Source: Ptiloglossa arizonensis (Eukaryota; Arthropoda; Insecta; Hymenoptera; Colletidae). Taken from it: DNA of 64,000 nucleotides. The position numbers and the translations under genes were made by a program. The notes below the pieces were generated by a model. The model was not told the origin of the DNA and searched no databases. It worked only from the letters and a program-made list of their open reading frames with translations. Within the stretch, counting starts at the first letter, position 1, and each line of letters starts with the position of its first letter. The stretch spans positions 1-64,000 of the forward strand of contig NW_027479800.1 of NCBI RefSeq assembly GCF_051014685.1, read 5' to 3'. This document shows positions 28,353 to 44,976 of the stretch, in pieces.

Positions 28353-30851
28353 TTATACGTTCTTCGTTACACGTTATACGTTATACGTTATACGTTATAC
28401 GTTTTACGTTATTCGTTATACGTTATACGTTATACGATATACGTTACACGTTATACGTTATACGTTATACGTTATACGTTATACTTTATACGTTATAGGT
28501 GTTACGTTATACGTTATACGTTATACGTTATTCGTAATACGTTATACGTGATACGTTATACGTTGTACGTTATACGTTATACGTTATACGTTATACGCTA
28601 TACATTATACGTTATACGTTATACATTACATGTTATACGTTGTACGGTATACGTTATAAGTTGTACGTTATACGATATACGTTATACGTTATTCTTTATA
28701 CGTTCTTCGTTACACGTTATACGTTATACGTTATACTTTATACGTTTTACGTTATTCGTTATACGTTATACGTTATACGATATACGTTACACGTTATACG
28801 ATATACGTTATACGTTATACGTTATACTTTATACGTTATAGGTGTTACGTTATACGTTATACGTTATACGTTATTCGTAATACGTTATACGTGATACGTT
28901 AGACGTTGTACGTTATACGTTATACGTTATACGTTATACGCTATACACTATACGTTATACGTTATACATTACATGTTATACGTTATACGTTATGCGTTAT
29001 ACGTTGTACGATATACGTTATACGTCATACGTTATTAGTTACACGTTATACGGTATACGTTATACGTTGTACGTTATACGTTATACGTTATACGTTATAC
29101 GTTATACGTTATACGTTATACGCTATACGTTATACGTTATACGTTATACGTTATACGTTATACGTTATACGTTATACGTTATACGTTATACGTTATACGT
29201 TATACGTCATAGGTTATACGTTATACGTTATACGTTATACGTTATACGTTATACGTTATACGTTATACGTTATACGTCATACGTTATACGTTATACGTTA
29301 TACGTTATACGTTATACGTTATACGTTATACGTTATACGTTATACGTTATACGTTATACGTTATACGTTATACGTTATACATTATACGTTATACGTTATA
29401 CGTTATACGTTATACGTTATACGCTATACATTATACGTTATACGTTATACATTACATGTTATACGTTATACGTTATGCGTTAAACGTTGTACGATATTCG
29501 TTATACGTCATACGTTATTAGTTATACGTTATACGTTATACGTTATACGTTATACGTTATACGTTATACGTTATACGTTATACGTTATACGTTATACGTT
29601 ATACGTTATATGTTCTACGTTATACGTTATACGTTATACGTTATACGTTATACGTTATACGTTATACGTTATACGCTATACATTATACGTTATACGTTAT
29701 ACATTACATGTTATACGTTATACGTTATGCGTTAAACGTTGTACGATATTCGTTATACGTCATACGTTATTAGTTATACGTTATACGGTATACGTTATAC
29801 GTTGTACGTTATACGTTACACGTTATACGTTATACGTTATACGTTATACGTTATACGTTATACGTTATACGTTATACATTATGCGTTATACGTTTTACGT
29901 TATTCGTTATACGTTATACGTTATACGATATACGTTATACGTTATACGTTATACGTTATACGTTATACGTTATACGTTATACGTTATACGTTATACGTTA
30001 TACGTTATACGTTATACGTTATACGTTATACGTTATACGTTATACGTTGTACGTTATACGATATACGCTATACATTATACGTTATACGTTATACATTACA
30101 TGTTATACGTTATACGTTATGCGTTAAACGTTGTACGATTATCGTTATACGTCATACGTTATTAGTTATACGTTATACGGTATACGTTATACGTTGTACG
30201 TTATACGTTACACGTTATACGTTATACGTTATACGTTATACGTTATACGTTGTACGTTATACGTTATAAGTTGTACGTTATACGATATACGTTATACGTT
30301 ATTCTTTATACGTTCTTCGTTACACGTTATACGTTATACGTTAAACGTTATACGTTTTACGTTATTCGTTATACGTTATACGTTATACGATATACGTTAC
30401 ACGTTATACGTTATACGTTATACGTTATACGTTATACTTTATACGTTATAGGTGTTACGTTATACGTTATACGTTATACGTTATTCGTAATACGTTATAC
30501 GTGATACGTTATACGTTGTACGTTATACGTTATACGTTATACGTTATACGCTATACATTATACGTTATACGTTATACATTACATGTTATACGTTGTACGG
30601 TATACGTTATAAGTTGTACGTTATACGATATACGTTATACGTTATTCTTTATACGTTCTTCGTTACACGTTATACGTTATACGTTATACTTTATACGTTT
30701 TACGTTATTCGTTATACGTTATACGTTATACGATATACGTTACACGTTATACGATATACGTTATACGTTATACGTTATACTTTATACGTTATAGGTGTTA
30801 CGTTATACGTTATACGTTATACGTTATTCGTAATACGTTATACGTGATACG
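28178..30851. repeat. Segment duplicated at offset 1,953
   Basis: Blocks A-B-D-B-D at 28,178-28,900 recur at 30,131-30,850, offset 1,953 (279 heptamers). The later copy has the private changes gattatcg at 30,137 and ttaaacgttatacgtttt near 30,342. Confidence 0.75.
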
Positions 30852-31592
30852 TTATACGTTGTACGTTATACGTTATACGTTATACGTTATACGCTATACA
30901 CTATACGTTATACGTTGTACATTACATGTTATACGTTATACGTTATGCGTTATACGTTGTACGATATTCGTTATACGTCATACGTTATTAGTTACACGTT
31001 ATACGGTATACGTTATACGTTGTACGTTATACGTTATACGTTATACGTTATACGTTATACGTTATACGTTATACGTTATACGTTATACGTTATACGTTAT
31101 ACGTTATACGTTATACGTTATACGTTATACGTTATACGTCATAGGTTATACGTTATACGTTATACGTTATACGTTATACGTTATACGTTATACGTTATAC
31201 GTTATACGTCATACGTTATACGTTATACGTTATACGTTATACGTTATACGTTATACGTTATACGTTATACGTTATACGTTATACGTTATACGATATACGT
31301 TATACGTTATACGTTATACGTTATACGTTATACGTTATACGTTATACGTTATACGTTATACGTTATACGTTATACGATATACGTTATACGTTATACGTTA
31401 TACTTTATAGGTTATACGTTATACGTTATACGTTATACGTTATACGTTATACGTTATACGTTATACGTTATACGTTATACGTTATACGTTATACGTTATA
31501 CGTTATAGGTTATACGTTATACGTTATACGTTATACGTTATAAGTTATACGTTATACGTCATAGGTTATACGTTGAACGTTATACGTTATAC

Positions 31593-31649
31593 GTAGTATG
31601 TAATGCGTCTTACGTTTTACTTTATTCGTTTTACGTTATACGTGATACG
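31593..31649. repeat. Block C copy 7 (variant)
   Basis: It carries a private change, ttttactttattcg in place of ttttacgttattcg. Its downstream run is extended to 320 bp before the block A core by an extra gctatacatt and tatatgtt set. Confidence 0.82.
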
Positions 31650-32257
31650 TTATACGTTATACGTTATACGTTATACGTTATACGTTATACGTTATACGTT
31701 ATACGTTATACGTTATACGTTATACGTTATACGTTATACGTTATACGTTATACGTTATACGTTATACGTTATACGTTATACGTTATACGCTATACATTAT
31801 ACGTTATACGTTATACGTTATACGTTATACGTTATATGTTATACGTTATACGTTATACGCTATACATTATACGTTATACGTTATACATTACATGTTATAC
31901 GTTATACGTTATGCGTTAAACGTTGTACGATATTCGTTATACGTTATACGTTAGACGTTATTTGTTATACGTTATACGTTATACGTTATACGTTATACGT
32001 TATACGTTATACGTCATACGTTATACGTTATACGTTATACGATATACGTTATACGTTATACGTTATACTTTATGGGTTATACGTTATACGTTATACGTTA
32101 TACGTTATACGTTATACGTTATACGTTATACGTTATACGTTATACGTTATACGTTATACGTTATACGTTATAGGTTATACGTTATACGTTATACGTTATA
32201 CGTTATAAGTTATACGTTATACGTCATAGGTTATACGTTGAACGTTATACGTTATAC

Positions 32258-32314
32258 GTAGTATGTAATGCGTCTTACGTTTTACGTTATTCGTTTTACG
32301 TTATACGTGATACG
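32258..32314. repeat. Block C copy 8
   Basis: It lies only 665 bp after copy 7, the closest pair in the window, and lacks the copy 7 change. The distance to its block A core is 257 bp. Confidence 0.85.
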
Positions 32315-34189
32315 TTATACGTTATACGTTATACGTTATACGTTATACGTTATACGTTATACGTTATACGTTATACGTTATACGTTATACGTTATACGTT
32401 ATACGTTATACGTTATACGTTATACGTTATACGTTATACGTTATACGTTATACGTTATACGCTATACATTATACGTTATACGTTATACATTACATGTTAT
32501 ACGTTATACGTTATGCGTTAAACGTTGTACGATATTCGTTATACGTTATACGTTAGACGTTATTTGTTATACGTTATACGTTATACGTTATACGTTATAC
32601 GTTATACGTTATACGTCATACGTTATACGTTATACGTTATACGTTATACGTTATACGTTATACGTTATACGTTATACGTTATACGTTATACGTTATACGT
32701 TATACGTTATACGTTATACGTTATACGTTATACGTTACACGTTATACGTTATACGTTATACGTTATACGTTGTACGTTATACGTTATACCTTATACGTTA
32801 TGCGTTATACGTTATACGTTATACGTCATAGGTTATACGTTATATGTTATACGTTATACGTTATACGTTATACGTTATACGATATACGTTTTACGTTATT
32901 CGTTATACGTTATACGTTATACGATATACGTTATACGTTAGACGTTATACGTTATACGTTATACGTTATACGTTATACGTTATACGTTATACGTTGTACG
33001 TTATACGTTATACGCTATACATTATACGTTATACGTTATACATTACATGTTATACGTTATACGTTATGCGTTATACGTTATACGTTATAGGTTATACGTT
33101 ATACGTTATACGTTATACGTTATAAGTTATACGTTATAGGTTATACGTTATACGTTATACGTTATACGTTATAAGTTATACGTTATACGTCATAGGTTAT
33201 ACGTTGAACGTTATACGTTATACGTTATACGCTATACATTATACGTTATACGTTATACATTACATGTTATACGTTATACGTTATGCGTTAAACGTTGTAC
33301 GATATTCGTTATACGTCATACGTTATTGGTTATACGTTATACGGTATACGTTATACGTTGTACGTTATACGTTATACGTTATACGTTAATCGTTATACGT
33401 TATACGTTATACGTTATACGTTATACGTTATACGTTACACGTTATACGTTATACGTTATACGTTATACGTTGTACGTTATACGTTATACTTTATACGTTA
33501 TACGTTATACGTTATACGTTATACGTCATAGGTTATACGTTATATGTTATACGTTATACGTTATACGTTATACGTTATACGTTATACGTCATACGTTATA
33601 CGTTATACGTTATTGGTTATACGTTATACGTTATACGTTATATGTTATACGTTATACGGTATACGTTATACGTTGTACGTTATACGTTATAGGTTATACG
33701 TTATACGTTATACGTTATACGTTATACGTTATACGTTATACGTTATACGTTATACGTTATACGTTATACGTTATACGTTATACGCTATACATTATACGTT
33801 ATACGTTATACATTACATGTTATACGTTATACGTTATGCGTTAAACGTTGTACGATATTCGTTATACGTCATACGTTATTAGTTATACGTTATACGGTAT
33901 ACGTTATACGTTGTACGTTATACGTTACACGTTATACGATATACGTTATACGTTATACGTTATACTTTATAGGTTATACGTTATACGTTATACGTTATAC
34001 GTTATACGTTATACGTTATACGTTATACGTTATACGTTATACGTTATACGTTATACGTTATACGTTATACGTTATTCGTTATACGTTATACGTTATACGT
34101 TATAGGTTATACGTTATACGTTATACGTTATACGTTATAAGTTATACGTTATACGTCATAGGTTATACGTTGAACGTTATACGTTATAC

Positions 34190-34246
34190 GTAGTATGTAA
34201 TGCGTCTTACGTTTTACGTTATTCGTTTTACGTTATACGTGATACG
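34190..34246. repeat. Block C copy 9
   Basis: The pure run here ends at ttacacg (near 34,380) instead of at a gctatac block A start. Confidence 0.85.
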
Positions 34247-35316
34247 TTATACGTTATACGTTATACGTTATACGTTATACGTTATACGTTATACGTTATA
34301 CGTTATACGTTATACGTTATACGTTATACGTTATACGTTATACGTTATACGTTATACGTTATACGTTATACGTTATACGTTACACGTTATACGTTATACG
34401 TTATACGTTGTACGTTATACGTTATACGTTATACGTTATACGTTATACGTTATACGTTATACGTTATACGTTATACGTTATACGTTATACGTTATACGTT
34501 ATACGTTATACGTTATACGTTATACGTTATACGTTATTCGTTATACGTTATACGTTATACGTTATACGTTATACGTTATACGTTATACTTTATACGTTAT
34601 ACGTTATACGTTATACGTTATACGTTATACGTTATACGTTATAGGTTATACGTTATACGTTATACGTTATATGTTACAAGTTATACGTTATACGTTATAC
34701 GCTATACGTTATACGTCACAGGTTATACGTTATATGTTATACGTTATACATTATGCGTTATACGTTATACATTACATGTTATACGTTATACGTTATGCGT
34801 TAAACGTTGTACGATATTCGTTATACGTCATACGTTATTAGTTATACGTTATACGGTATACGTTATACGTTGTACGTTATACGTTACACGTTATACGTTA
34901 TACGTTATACGTTATACGTTATACGTTGTACGTTATACGTTATAAGTTGTACGTTATACGATATACGTTATACTTTATACGTTATAGGTGTTACGTTATA
35001 CGTTATACGTTATACGTTATACGTTATACGATATACGTTATACGTTATACGTTATACGTTATACGTTATACGTTATACGTTATACGTTATACGTTATACG
35101 ATATACGTTATACGTTATACGTTATACTTTATAGGTTATACGTTATACGTTATACGTTATACGTTATACGTTATACGTTATACGTTATACGTTATACGTT
35201 ATACGTTATACGTTATACGTTATACGTTATAGGTTATACGTTATACGTTATACGTTATACGTTATAAGTTATACGTTATACGTCATAGGTTATACGTTGA
35301 ACGTTATACGTTATAC

Positions 35317-35373
35317 GTAGTATGTAATGCGTCTTACGTTTTACGTTATTCGTTTTACGTTATACGTGATACG
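35317..35373. repeat. Block C copy 10
   Basis: At offset 1,127 from copy 9. The following run ends in two closely spaced ttacacg variants near 35,487 and 35,501. Confidence 0.85.
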
Positions 35374-37108
35374 TTATACGTTATACGTTATACGTTATAC
35401 GTTATACGTTATACGTTATACGTTATACGTTATACGTTATACGTTATACGTTATACGTTATACGTTATACGTTATACGTTATACGTTACACGTTATACGT
35501 TACACGTTATACGTTATACGTTATACGTTGTACGTTATACGTTATACGTTATACGTTATACGTTATACGTTATACGTTATACGTTATACGTTATACGTTA
35601 TACGTTATACGTTATACGTTATACGTTATACGTTATACGTTATACGTTATACGTTATACGTTATACGTTATACGTTATTCGTTATACGTTATACGTTATA
35701 CGTTATACGTTATACGTTATACGTTATACTTTATACGTTATACGTTATACGTTATACGTTATACGTTATACGTTATACGTTATACGTTATAGGTTATACG
35801 TTATACGTTATACGTTATACGTTACAAGTTATACGTTATACGTTATACGTTATACGTTATACGTCACAGGTTATACGTTATATGTTATACGTTATACGTC
35901 ATACGTTATACGTTATACGTTATACGTTATACGTTATACGTTATACGTTATACGTTATACGTTATACGTTAAACGTTATACGTTATACGTTATACGTTAT
36001 ACGTTATACGTTATACGTTATACGTTATACGTTATACGTTACACGTTATACGTTATACGTTATACGTTATACGTTATACGTTATACGTTATACGTTATAC
36101 GTTATACGTTATACGTTATACGTTATACGCTATACATTATACGTTATACGTTATACATTACATGTTATACGTTATACGTTATGCGTTAAACGTTGTACGA
36201 TATTCGTTATACGTCATACGTTATTAGTTATACGTTATACGGTATACGTTATACGTTGTACGTTATACGTTACACGTTATACGTTATACGTTATACGTTA
36301 TACGTTATACGTTATACGTTATACGTTATACGTTATACATTATGCGTTATACGTTTTACGTTATTCGTTATACGTTATACGTTATACGATATACGTTATA
36401 CGTTATACGTTATACGTTATACGTTATACGTTATACGTTATACGTTATACGTTATACTTTATACGCTATATGTTATACGTTATACGTTATACGTTATACG
36501 TTATACGTTATACGTTATACGTTATACGTTATACGCTATACATTATACGTTATACGTTATACATTACATGTTATACGTTATACGTTATGCGTTAAACGTT
36601 GTACGATATTCGTTATACGTCATACGTTATTAGTTATACGTTATACGGTATACGTTATACGTTGTACGTTATACGTTACACGTTATACGTTATACGTTAT
36701 ACGTTATACGTTATACGTTGTACGTTATACGTTATAAGTTGTACGTTATACGATATACGTTATACTTTATACGTTATAGGTGTTACGTTATACGTTATAC
36801 GTTATACGTTATACGTTATACGATATACGTTATACGTTATACGTTATACGTTATACGTTATACGTTATACGTTATACGTTATACGTTATACGATATACGT
36901 TATACGTTATACGTTATACTTTATAGGTTATACGTTATACGTTATACGTTATACGTTATACGTTATACGTTATACGTTATACGTTATACGTTATACGTTA
37001 TACGTTATACGTTATACGTTATAGGTTATACGTTATACGTTATACGTTATACGTTATAAGTTATACGTTATACGTCATAGGTTATACGTTGAACGTTATA
37101 CGTTATAC

Positions 37109-37165
37109 GTAGTATGTAATGCGTCTTACGTTTTACGTTATTCGTTTTACGTTATACGTGATACG
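37109..37165. repeat. Block C copy 11
   Basis: At offset 1,792 from copy 10. The following run ends at gtcatacg near 37,284. Confidence 0.85.
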
Positions 37166-40100
37166 TTATACGTTATACGTTATACGTTATACGTTATACG
37201 TTATACGTTATACGTTATACGTTATACGTTATACGTTATACGTTATACGTTATACGTTATACGTTATACGTTATACGTTATACGTCATACGTTATACGTT
37301 ATACGTTATACGTTGTACGTTATACGTTATACGTTATACGTTATACGTTATACGTTAGACGTTATATGTTATACGTTATACGTTATACGTTATACGTTAT
37401 ACGTTATACGTTATACGTCATACGTTATACGTTATACGTTATACGTTATACGTTATACGTTATACGTTATACGTTATACGTTATACGTTATACGTTATAC
37501 GTTATACGTTATACGTTATACGTTATACGTTATACGTTATACGTTGTACGTTATGCGTTATACTTTATACGTTATACGTTATACGTTATACGTTATACGT
37601 CATAGGTTATACGTTATATGTTATACGTTATACGTTATACGTTATACGTTATACGTCATACGTTACACGTTATACGTTATTGGTTATACGTTATACGTTA
37701 TACGTTATACGTTATACGTTATACGTTATACGTTATACGTTATACGTTATACGTTATACGTTATACGTTATACGTTTTACGTTATACGTTATACGTTATA
37801 CGTTATACGTTATACGTTATACGTTATACGTTATACGTTATACGTTATACGTTATACGTTATACGTTATACGTTATACGTTATACGTTATACGTTATACG
37901 TTATACGTTATACGTTATACGTTATACGTTATACGTTATACGTTATACTTTATACGTCATACGTTATACGTTATACGTTATACGTTATACGTTATACGTT
38001 ATACGTTATAGGTTATACGTTATACGTTATACGTTATACGTTACAAGTTATACGTTATACGTTATACGTTATACGTTATACGTCACAGGTTATACGTTAT
38101 ATGTTATACGTTATACGTCATACGTTATACGTTATACGTTATACGTTATACGTTATACGTTATACGTTATACGTTATACGTTATACGTTAAACGTTATAC
38201 GTTATACGTTATACGTTATACGTTATACGTTATACGTTATACGTTATACGTTATACGTTATACGTTATACGTTATACGTTATACGTTATACGTTATACGT
38301 TATACGTTATACGTTATACGTTATACGTTATACGTTATACGTTATACGTTACACGTTATACGTTATACGTTATACGTTATACGTTATACGTTATACGTTA
38401 TACGTTATACGTTATACGTTATACGTTATACGTTATACGTCATACGTTATACGATATACGTTATTGGTTATACGTTATACGTTATACGTTATACGTTATA
38501 CGTTATACGTTATACGTTATACGTTATACGTTATACGTTATACGTTATACGTTATACGTTACACGTTATACGTTACACGTTATACGTTATACGTTATACG
38601 TTATTCGTTATACGTTATACGTTATACGTTATACGTTATACGTTATACGTTATACGTTATACGTTATAGGTTATACGTTATACGTTATACGTTATACGTT
38701 ACAAGTTATACGTTATACGTTATACGTTATACGTTATACGTCACAGGTTATACGTTATATGTTATACGTTATACGTCATACGTTATACGTTATACGTTAT
38801 ACGTTATACGTTATACGTTATACGTTATACGTTATACGTTATACGTTATACGTTATACGTTATACGTTATACATTATACGTTATACGTTATACGTTATAC
38901 GTTATACGTTATACGCTATACATTATACGTTATACGTTATACATTACATGTTATACGTTATACGTTATGCGTTAAACATTGTACGATATTCGTTATACGT
39001 CATACGTTATTAGTTATACGTTATACGTTATACGTTATACGTTATACGTTATACGTTATACGTTATACGTTATACGTTATACGTTATACGTTATACGTTA
39101 TACGTTATACGTTATATGTTCTACGTTATACGTTATACGTTATACGTTATACGTTATACGTTATACGTTATACGTTATACGCTATACATTATACGTTATA
39201 CGTTATACATTACATGTTATACGTTATACGTTATGCGTTAAACGTTGTACGATATTCGTTATACGTCATACGTTATTAGTTATACGTTATACGGTATACG
39301 TTATACGTTGTACGTTATACGTTACACGTTATACGTTATACGTTATACGTTATACGTTATACGTTATACGTTATACGTTATACATTATGCGTTATACGTT
39401 TTACGTTATTCGTTATACGTTATACGTTATGCGATATACGTTATACGTTATACGTTATACGTTATACGTTATACGTTATACGTTATACGTTATACGTTAT
39501 ACGTTATACGTTATACGTTATACGTTATACGTTATACGTTATACGTTATACGTTGTACGTTATACGATATACGCTATACATTATACGTTATACGTTATAC
39601 ATTACATGTTATACGTTATACGTTATGCGTTAAACGTTGTACGATATTCGTTATACGTCATACGTTATTAGTTATACGTTATACGGTATACGTTATACGT
39701 TGTACGTTATACGTTACACGTTATACGTTATACGTTATACGTTATACGTTATACGTTGTACGTTATACGTTATAAGTTGTACGTTATACGATATACGTTA
39801 TACGTTATTCTTTATACGTTCTTCGTTACACGTTATACGTTATACGTTGTACGTTATACGTTATAAGTTGTACGTTATACGATATACGTTATACGTTATT
39901 CTTTATACGTTCTTCGTTACACGTTATACGTTATACGTTAAACGTTATACGTTTTACGTTATTCGTTATACGTTATACGTTATACGATATACGTTACACG
40001 TTGTACGTTATACGTTATACGTTATACGTTATACTTTATACGTTATAGGTGTTACGTTATACGTTATACGTTATACGTTATTCGTAATACGTTATACGTG

Positions 40101-40250
40101 ATACGTTATACGTTGTACGTTATACGTTATACGTTATACGTTATACGTTATACGTCATAGGTTATACGTTATATGTTATACGTTATACGTTATACGTTAT
40201 ACGTTATACGTTATACGTTGTACGTTATACGTTATAAGTTGTACGTTATA

Positions 40251-42770
40251 CGATATACGTTATACGTTATTCTTTATACGTTCTTCGTTACACGTTATAC
40301 GTTATACGTTAAACGTTATACGTTTTACGTTATTCGTTATACGTTATACGTTATACGATATACGTTACACGTTATACGTTATACGTTATACGTTATACGT
40401 TATACTTTATACGTTATAGGTGTTACGTTATACGTTATACGTTATACGTTATTCGTAATACGTTATACGTGATACGTTATACGTTGTACGTTATACGTTA
40501 TACGTTATACGTTATACGTTATACGTTATACGTTATACGTTATAGGTTATACGTTATACGTTATACGTTATACGTTACAAGTTATACGTTATACGTTATA
40601 CGTTATACGTTATACGTCACAGGTTATACGTTATATGTTATACGTTATACGTCATACGTTATACGTTATACGTTATACGTTATACGTTATACGTTATACG
40701 TTATACGTTATACGTTATACGTTAAACGTTATACGTTATACGTTATACGTTATACGTTATACGTTATACGTTATACGTTATACGTTATACGTTATACGTT
40801 ATACGTTATACGTTATACGTTATACGTTATACGTTATACGATATACGTTATACGTTATACGTTATACGTTATACGTTATACGTTATACGTTATACGTTAT
40901 ACGTTACACGTTATACTTTATACGTTATACGTTATACGTTATACGTTATACGTTATACGTTATACGTTATACGTTATACGTTATACGTTATACGTTATAC
41001 GTTATACGTTATACGTTATACGTTATACGTCATACGTTATACGATATACGTTATTGGTTATACGTTATACGTTATACGTTATACGTTATACGTTATACGT
41101 TATACGTTATACGTTATACGTTATACGTTATACGTTATACGTTATACGTTACACGTTATACGTTACACGTTATACGTTATACGTTATACGTTATTCGTTA
41201 TACGTTATACGTTATACGTTATACGTTATACGTTATACGTTATACGTTATACGTTATAGGTTATACGTTATACGTTATACGTTATACGTTACAAGTTATA
41301 CGTTATACGTTATACGTTATACGTTATACGTTATAGGTTATACGTTATACGTTATACGTTATACGTTATACGTTATACGTTATACGTTATACGTTATACG
41401 TTATACGTTATACGTTATACGTTATACGTTATACGTTATACGTTATACGTTATACGTTATACGTCATACGTTATACGATATACGTTATTGGTTATACGTT
41501 ATACGTTATACGATATACGTTATACGTTATTCTTTATACGTTCTTCGTTACACGTTATACGTTATACGTTAAACGTTATACGTTTTACGTTATTCGTTAT
41601 ACGTTATACGTTATACGATATACGTTACACGTTATACGTTATACGTTATACGTTATACGTTATACTTTATACGTTATAGGTGTTACGTTATACGTTATAC
41701 GTTATACGTTATTCGTAATACGTTATACGTGATACGTTATACGTTGTACGTTATACGTTATACGTTATACGTTATACGTTATACGTTATACGTTATACGT
41801 TATAGGTTATACGTTATACGTTATACGTTATACGTTACAAGTTATACGTTATACGTTATACGTTATACGTTATACGTCACAGGTTATACGTTATATGTTA
41901 TACGTTATACGTCATACGTTATACGTTATACGTTATACGTTATACGTTATACGTTATACGTTATACGTTATACGTTATACGTTAAACGTTATACGTTATA
42001 CGTTATACGTTATACGTTATACGTTATACGTTATACGTTATACGTTATACGTTATACGTTATACGTTATACGTTATACGTTATACGTTATACGTTATACG
42101 ATATACGTTATACGTTATACGTTATACGTTATACGTTATACGTTATACGTTATACGTTATACGTTACACGTTATACGTTATACGTTATACGTTATACGTT
42201 ATACGTTATACGTTATACGTTATACGTTATACGTTATACGTTATACGTTATACGTTATACGTTATACGTTATACGTTATACGTTATACGTCATACGTTAT
42301 ACGATATACGTTATTGGTTATACGTTATACGTTATACGTTATACGTTATACGTTATACGTTATACGTTATACGTTATACGTTATACGTTATACGTTATAC
42401 GTTATACGTTACACGTTATACGTTACACGTTATACGTTATACGTTATACGTTATTCGTTATACGTTATACGTTATACGTTATACGTTATACGTTATACGT
42501 TATACGTTATACGTTATAGGTTATACGTTATACGTTATACGTTATACGTTACAAGTTATACGTTATACGTTATACGTTATACGTTATACGTCACAGGTTA
42601 TACGTTATATGTTATACGTTATACGTCATACGTTACACGTTATACGTTATACGTTATACGTTATACGTTATACGTTATACGTTATACGTTATACGTTATA
42701 CGTTATACGTTATACGTTATACGTTATACATTATACGTTATACGTTATACGTTATACGTTATACGTTATA
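40251..42770. repeat. 1,260-bp tandem duplication
   Basis: Copy 1 is 40,251-41,510 and copy 2 begins at 41,511 (180 heptamers). Blocks B, D, F and E follow in the same order. Differences include actttatacg at 40,916 in copy 1 against acgttatacg in copy 2, and replacement of cacaggtt by a plain ataggtt near 41,332 in copy 1. The junction joins ttattggtt to the middle of a block B. Confidence 0.82.
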
Positions 42771-42835
42771 CGCTATACATTATAAGTTATACGTTATACA
42801 TTACATGTTATACGTTATACGTTATGCGTTAAACG

Positions 42836-44210
42836 TTGTACGATATTCGTTATACGTCATACGTTATTAGTTATACGTTATACGTTATACGTTATACGTT
42901 ATACGTTATACGTTATACGTTATACGTTATACGTTATACGTTATACGTTATACGTTATACGTTATATGTTCTACGTTATACGTTATACGTTATACGTTAT
43001 ACGTTATACGTTATACGTTATACGTTATACGCTATACATTATACGTTATACGTTATACATTACATGTTATACGTTATACGTTATGCGTTAAACGTTGTAC
43101 GATATTCGTTATACGTCATACGTTATTAGTTATACGTTATACGGTATACGTTATACGTTGTACGTTATACGTTACACGTTATACGTTATACGTTATACGT
43201 TATACGTTATACGTTATACGTTATACGTTATACATTATGCGTTATACGTTTTACGTTATTCGTTATACGTTATACGTTATGCGATATACGTTATACGTTA
43301 TACGTTATACGTTATACGTTATACGTTATACGTTATACGTTATACGTTATACGTTATACGTTATACGTTATACGTTATACGTTATACGTTATACGTTATA
43401 CGTTGTACGTTATACGATATACGCTATACATTATACGTTATACGTTATACATTACATGTTATACGTTATACGTTATGCGTTAAACGTTGTACGATATTCG
43501 TTATACGTCATACGTTATTAGTTATACGTTATACGGTATACGTTATACGTTGTACGTTATACGTTACACGTTATACGTTATACGTTATACGTTATACGTT
43601 ATACGTTGTACGTTATACGTTATAAGTTGTACGTTATACGATATACGTTATACGTTATTCTTTATACGTTCTTCGTTACACGTTATACGTTATACGTTAA
43701 ACGTTATACGTCTTACGTTATTCGTTATACGTTATACGTTATACGATATACGTTACACGTTATACGTTATACGTTATACGTTATACGTTATACTTTATAC
43801 GTTATAGGTGTTACGTTATACGTTATACGTTATACGTTATTCGTAATACGTTATACGTGATACGTTATACGTTGTACGTTATACGTTATACGTTATACGT
43901 TATACGCTATACATTATACGTTATACGTTATACATTACATGTTATACGTTGTACGGTATACGTTATAAGTTGTACGTTATACGATATACGTTATACGTTA
44001 TTCTTTATACGTTCTTCGTTACACGTTATACGTTATACGTTATACTTTATACGTTTTACGTTATTCGTTATACGTTATACGTTATACGATATACGTTACA
44101 CGTTATACGATATACGTTATACGTTATACGTTATACTTTATACGTTATAGGTGTTACGTTATACGTTATACGTTATACGTTATTCGTAATACGTTATACG
44201 TGATACGTTA
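42836..44210. repeat. Distant copy of 29.49-30.85 kb
   Basis: Blocks A, A, A, B, D, B, D match those at 29,739-30,847 at a constant offset of 13,356 (1,908 heptamers). The first block A is offset by 13,349, one heptamer less. Confidence 0.75.
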
Positions 44211-44976
44211 TACGTTGTACGTTATACGTTATACGTTATACGTTATACGCTATACACTATACGTTATACGTTATACATTACATGTTATACGTTATACGTT
44301 ATGCGTTATACGTTGTACGATATTCGTTATACGTCATACGTTATTAGTTTCACGTTATACGGTATACGTTATACGTTGTACGTTATACGTTATACGTTAT
44401 ACGTTATACGTTATACGTTATACGTTATACGTTATACGTTATACGTTATACGTTATACGTTATACGTTATACGTTATACGTTATACGTTATACGTTATAC
44501 GTTATACGTTATACGTTATACGTTATACGTCATAGGTTATACGTTATACGTTATACGTTATACGTTATACGTTATACGTTATACGTTATACGTTATACGT
44601 CATACGTTATACGTTATACGTTATACGTTATACGTTATACGTTATACGTTATACGTTATACGTTATACGTTATACGTTATACGATATACGTTGTACGTTA
44701 TACGTTATACGTTATACGTTATACGTTATACGTTATACGTTATACGTTATACGTTATACGATATACGTTATACGTTATACGTTATACTTTATAGGTTATA
44801 CGTTATACGTTATACGTTATACGTTATACGTTATACGTTATACGTTATACGTTATACGTTATACGTTATACGTTATACGTTATACGTTATAGGTTATACG
44901 TTATACGTTATACGTTATACGTTATAAGTTATACGTTATACGTCATAGGTTATACGTTGAACGTTATACGTTATAC

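Larger units (their letters stand above)
1..34660. repeat. Satellite domain Ia, block A-E higher-order repeats
   Basis: This part is defined by recurring variant blocks A, B, C, D and E, and by absence of the cacaggtt variant (block F) found later. About sixty copies of the block A core (ttgtacgatattcg) lie here by hand count. Units of about 1.9 kb in the order B-C-A-E-A recur and are nested in larger tandem duplications. There is no gene in this stretch. Confidence 0.85.
34770..37262. repeat. Segment pair at offset 1,792
   Basis: An A-B-D-C segment at about 34,770-35,470 recurs at 36,562-37,262 (256 heptamers apart). A third copy lies at about 48,650-49,254, a further 12,089 bp away. In all three, block B is cut short and joins directly to ctttatacgttatagg. 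Confidence 0.75.

Noticed and set aside
30131..30145. gattatcg in place of gatattcg as a functional variant
   Set aside because: It is a single local change in one of about 75 block A copies, best read as a private mutation.
37618..39279. Longest plus-strand open frame (553 codons) and about 200 others
   Set aside because: All translate to YTLYVIR repeats with point changes, exist in all three frames at once, start mostly at TTG or GTG and end only at repeat variants. They follow from the repeat arithmetic and are not genes.
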